64,000 bases of DNA from Laguncularia racemosa (lineage: Eukaryota > Streptophyta > Magnoliopsida > Myrtales > Combretaceae), in assembly GCA_037954665.1 (NCBI GenBank), contig JBBMOL010000012.1, forward strand, positions 7,688,001 through 7,752,000. Reading direction: 5' to 3'. Positions 62,550 through 64,000 of the stretch are shown here, one piece after another. The notes under the pieces are model-generated. The model had not been told where the DNA came from. It saw only the letters and a list, made by a program, of their open reading frames with translations, and did no database searches. A program made the position numbers and the translations under genes. Numbering within the stretch: position 1 is the stretch's first letter; every line of letters starts with the position of its first letter.

Positions 62550-62720
62550 TCAAACTGGGATAAGAGCATACCTCTTAAATGGGTTAGGTCATGTGTTCAA
62601 GTTTTCAAATATGACCAATAATTGGTCGTGTTATAGATTAAGATATTTAGATACGAAATCATTTAGAACCTAACATGAAGCAAGACCACTAACTTAGAAC
62701 CTAACATGAAGCAAGACCAC
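62550..62720 (+). mobile_element. Possible tRNA-derived SINE remnant
   Basis: TGGGATAAGAGCA at 62556-62568 resembles a pol III A box. GTTCAAGTTTT from 62595 resembles a B box at the usual distance. The tail is not clear. Degraded; it may be chance similarity. Confidence 0.3.
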
Positions 62721-62724
62721 TAAC
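62663..62724. repeat. 31-bp tandem duplication
   Basis: Two copies start at 62663 and 62694, both ttagaacctaacatgaagca followed by agaccactaac, identical. Confidence 0.95.
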
Positions 62725-64000
62725 ATGAATCACCAACCCTATGAGCAAAAGACACTAAAACATGACCACTTTGTTCCAACATCACATCAAGATATTCATT
62801 GAAGTCCCATCATATGAGCAACATTATTTCATCTCATATTTTTGTTTATTTACATTTATTCCATTTCTAACCTAAGTTTTGGGTCAATAAACAACTTTCT
62901 CATGCATTTTGGACTCATTATCTCATTATTGAAACATGTAACCAAGTTCTTACTTTAATCCTTATTCTTATTGAAATATCTTTTGTGGCAAAACACTTTT
63001 ATCTCTCTTAATTTGTTCATCATATGAGAATAGTTATAATCTAGTCAACTATTATTAGTTTGCTACTTCTAAATATTAGTTGCCTGCATCCATATTCTCT
63101 TACTAACAAGATGCAAAACTTGGACCCTTACTATTGTGCTGCTTCACACTCAATTAATACATGGGCATTATTTACTAAGTTATGAGCCTAGGCCTAATGA
63201 AATAAAATTAGGACTGGGTATTCAAACCCTAAACCGACCTCCTCTAAGACAACGTTTTAGATTCCTATGCTACTTTGCCTTTGTTAAATAAATGCATAAT
63301 TATTTAATTTAAATTGAATAAGACACTATAACCATCAAGAAAATGCTAAATGTTAGCTCTAACAGACCCCCAAATGCATCTAGATCAGCTAAGAGGTTAA
63401 TAGCATTTGCATGGCTTTTTTGCCTTAAATGTTATTTATCATGAAGCTCTTTTAAGAAATTTTAGCCTTGATTTGTACCTAAACAATATATTGAAACATT
63501 CACTTGCAAAACCATTAATTGGGACTTTATTAACTAATTGTCGTGAATTAGCTTGGTAGAAATAAAAATATCTACTACTAATATTGAGTGAGTGAGGAGA
63601 CCTTAGAGAAGTCAAACTAACCCTAAAGAGCAACGATTTAAACATGAAAACTCAAATTCTAATAAATCAAGTGTGTGCACTATGACTCAAAAGTTTGTTT
63701 TCTATCCCAAAAAATATGCTTTACCCCAACAAATGACTTCTTCCCTATTATTATTTTTTCTTTTCTTATTTTTTTACATTTTCCCCAAAATTACCCTTTT
63801 AATTTTTCCATATTTTTCATTTTTTTCTCTTTTGTTTTTTCACTTTTTTTTTTTGGTATTTTGATTGAATAACTATCTTAAATTAGAAATTTAAAAAAGG
63901 TGGGTGAAAATATGGTGTCTATAAAGTCAAATTGGCTAATTTAACAGTATAACATTTATTATGAGAGCAAATTAAAGCCACTTATGGAGCAAATGTGGTA
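62725..64000. other. AT-rich sequence to window end
   Basis: No gene or transposon end is recognised. A long T-rich tract at 63745-63855 produces spurious frames. Confidence 0.4.

Noticed and set aside
63673..63872. Phe/Leu-rich frames resembling membrane segments
   Set aside because: They come from a T-rich low-complexity tract in two frames at once.
1..64000. CRISPR arrays, bacterial operons, rRNA or tRNA genes, integrated pararetrovirus
   Set aside because: No regular spaced repeats with unique spacers, no rRNA words, no foldable intact tRNA, and no pararetroviral movement or coat domains. All reverse transcriptase or integrase pieces fit copia, gypsy or LINE elements.

Overview
The window looks like nuclear DNA of a dicot plant. 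It is very AT-rich, has introns with GT/AG borders, carries plant-type LTR retrotransposons, LINEs and MITEs, and holds two recognisable plant genes in 64 kb. I cannot name the species. The gene density and layers of broken elements resemble pericentromeric or other repeat-rich chromatin.

1-5.1 kb: a decayed Ty1/copia element on the minus strand (protease, integrase, reverse transcriptase and RNase H remnants) lies directly upstream of the last three exons of a bacterial-type translation initiation factor IF-3 gene on the plus strand. The 5' part of that gene is not in the window, so the element probably sits in one of its introns. 6-12.8 kb: LINE remnants on the minus strand. One is split by a 4.0-kb LTR-like insertion (7930-11936) with matching 5-bp target duplications.

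14.2-22.2 kb: the only complete gene, on the minus strand, is a QWRF-family microtubule protein close to AUGMIN subunit 8 (six coding exons, 628 codons). It has two candidate leaders. A near one has a TATA box at about 19995. A far one at about 22 kb has an E2F-type site and an MSA-type AACGG core. A 263-bp tandem duplication carrying two G-boxes lies between them. IF-3 and AUG8 converge here; from memory their Arabidopsis homologues are also near neighbours (At4g30690 and At4g30710), which suggests old microsynteny.

22.2-64 kb: no intact gene recognised. This stretch holds LTR remnants (about 23.5-24, 26.3-28.3, 30.2-32.1 and 47-49.4 kb), a foldback element (29.2-29.9 kb), and a Ty3/gypsy Tat-lineage pol remnant (32.1-33.3 kb) followed by an antisense coiled-coil reading frame (33.9-35.4 kb). 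It also has a TTA-flanked MITE (37024-37321), two copies of an unclassified repeat family (39.4-40.5 and 58.9-59.8 kb), a possible Ogre/Tat-type primer site (53736), local tandem arrays, and a hAT-type MITE with a perfect 8-bp target duplication (61442-61909). I see no new multi-gene system. The most informative structures are the nested insertions, the antisense coiled-coil frame, the hairpin-forming CCGTG/CACGG repeats, and the promoter layout of the AUG8-like gene.
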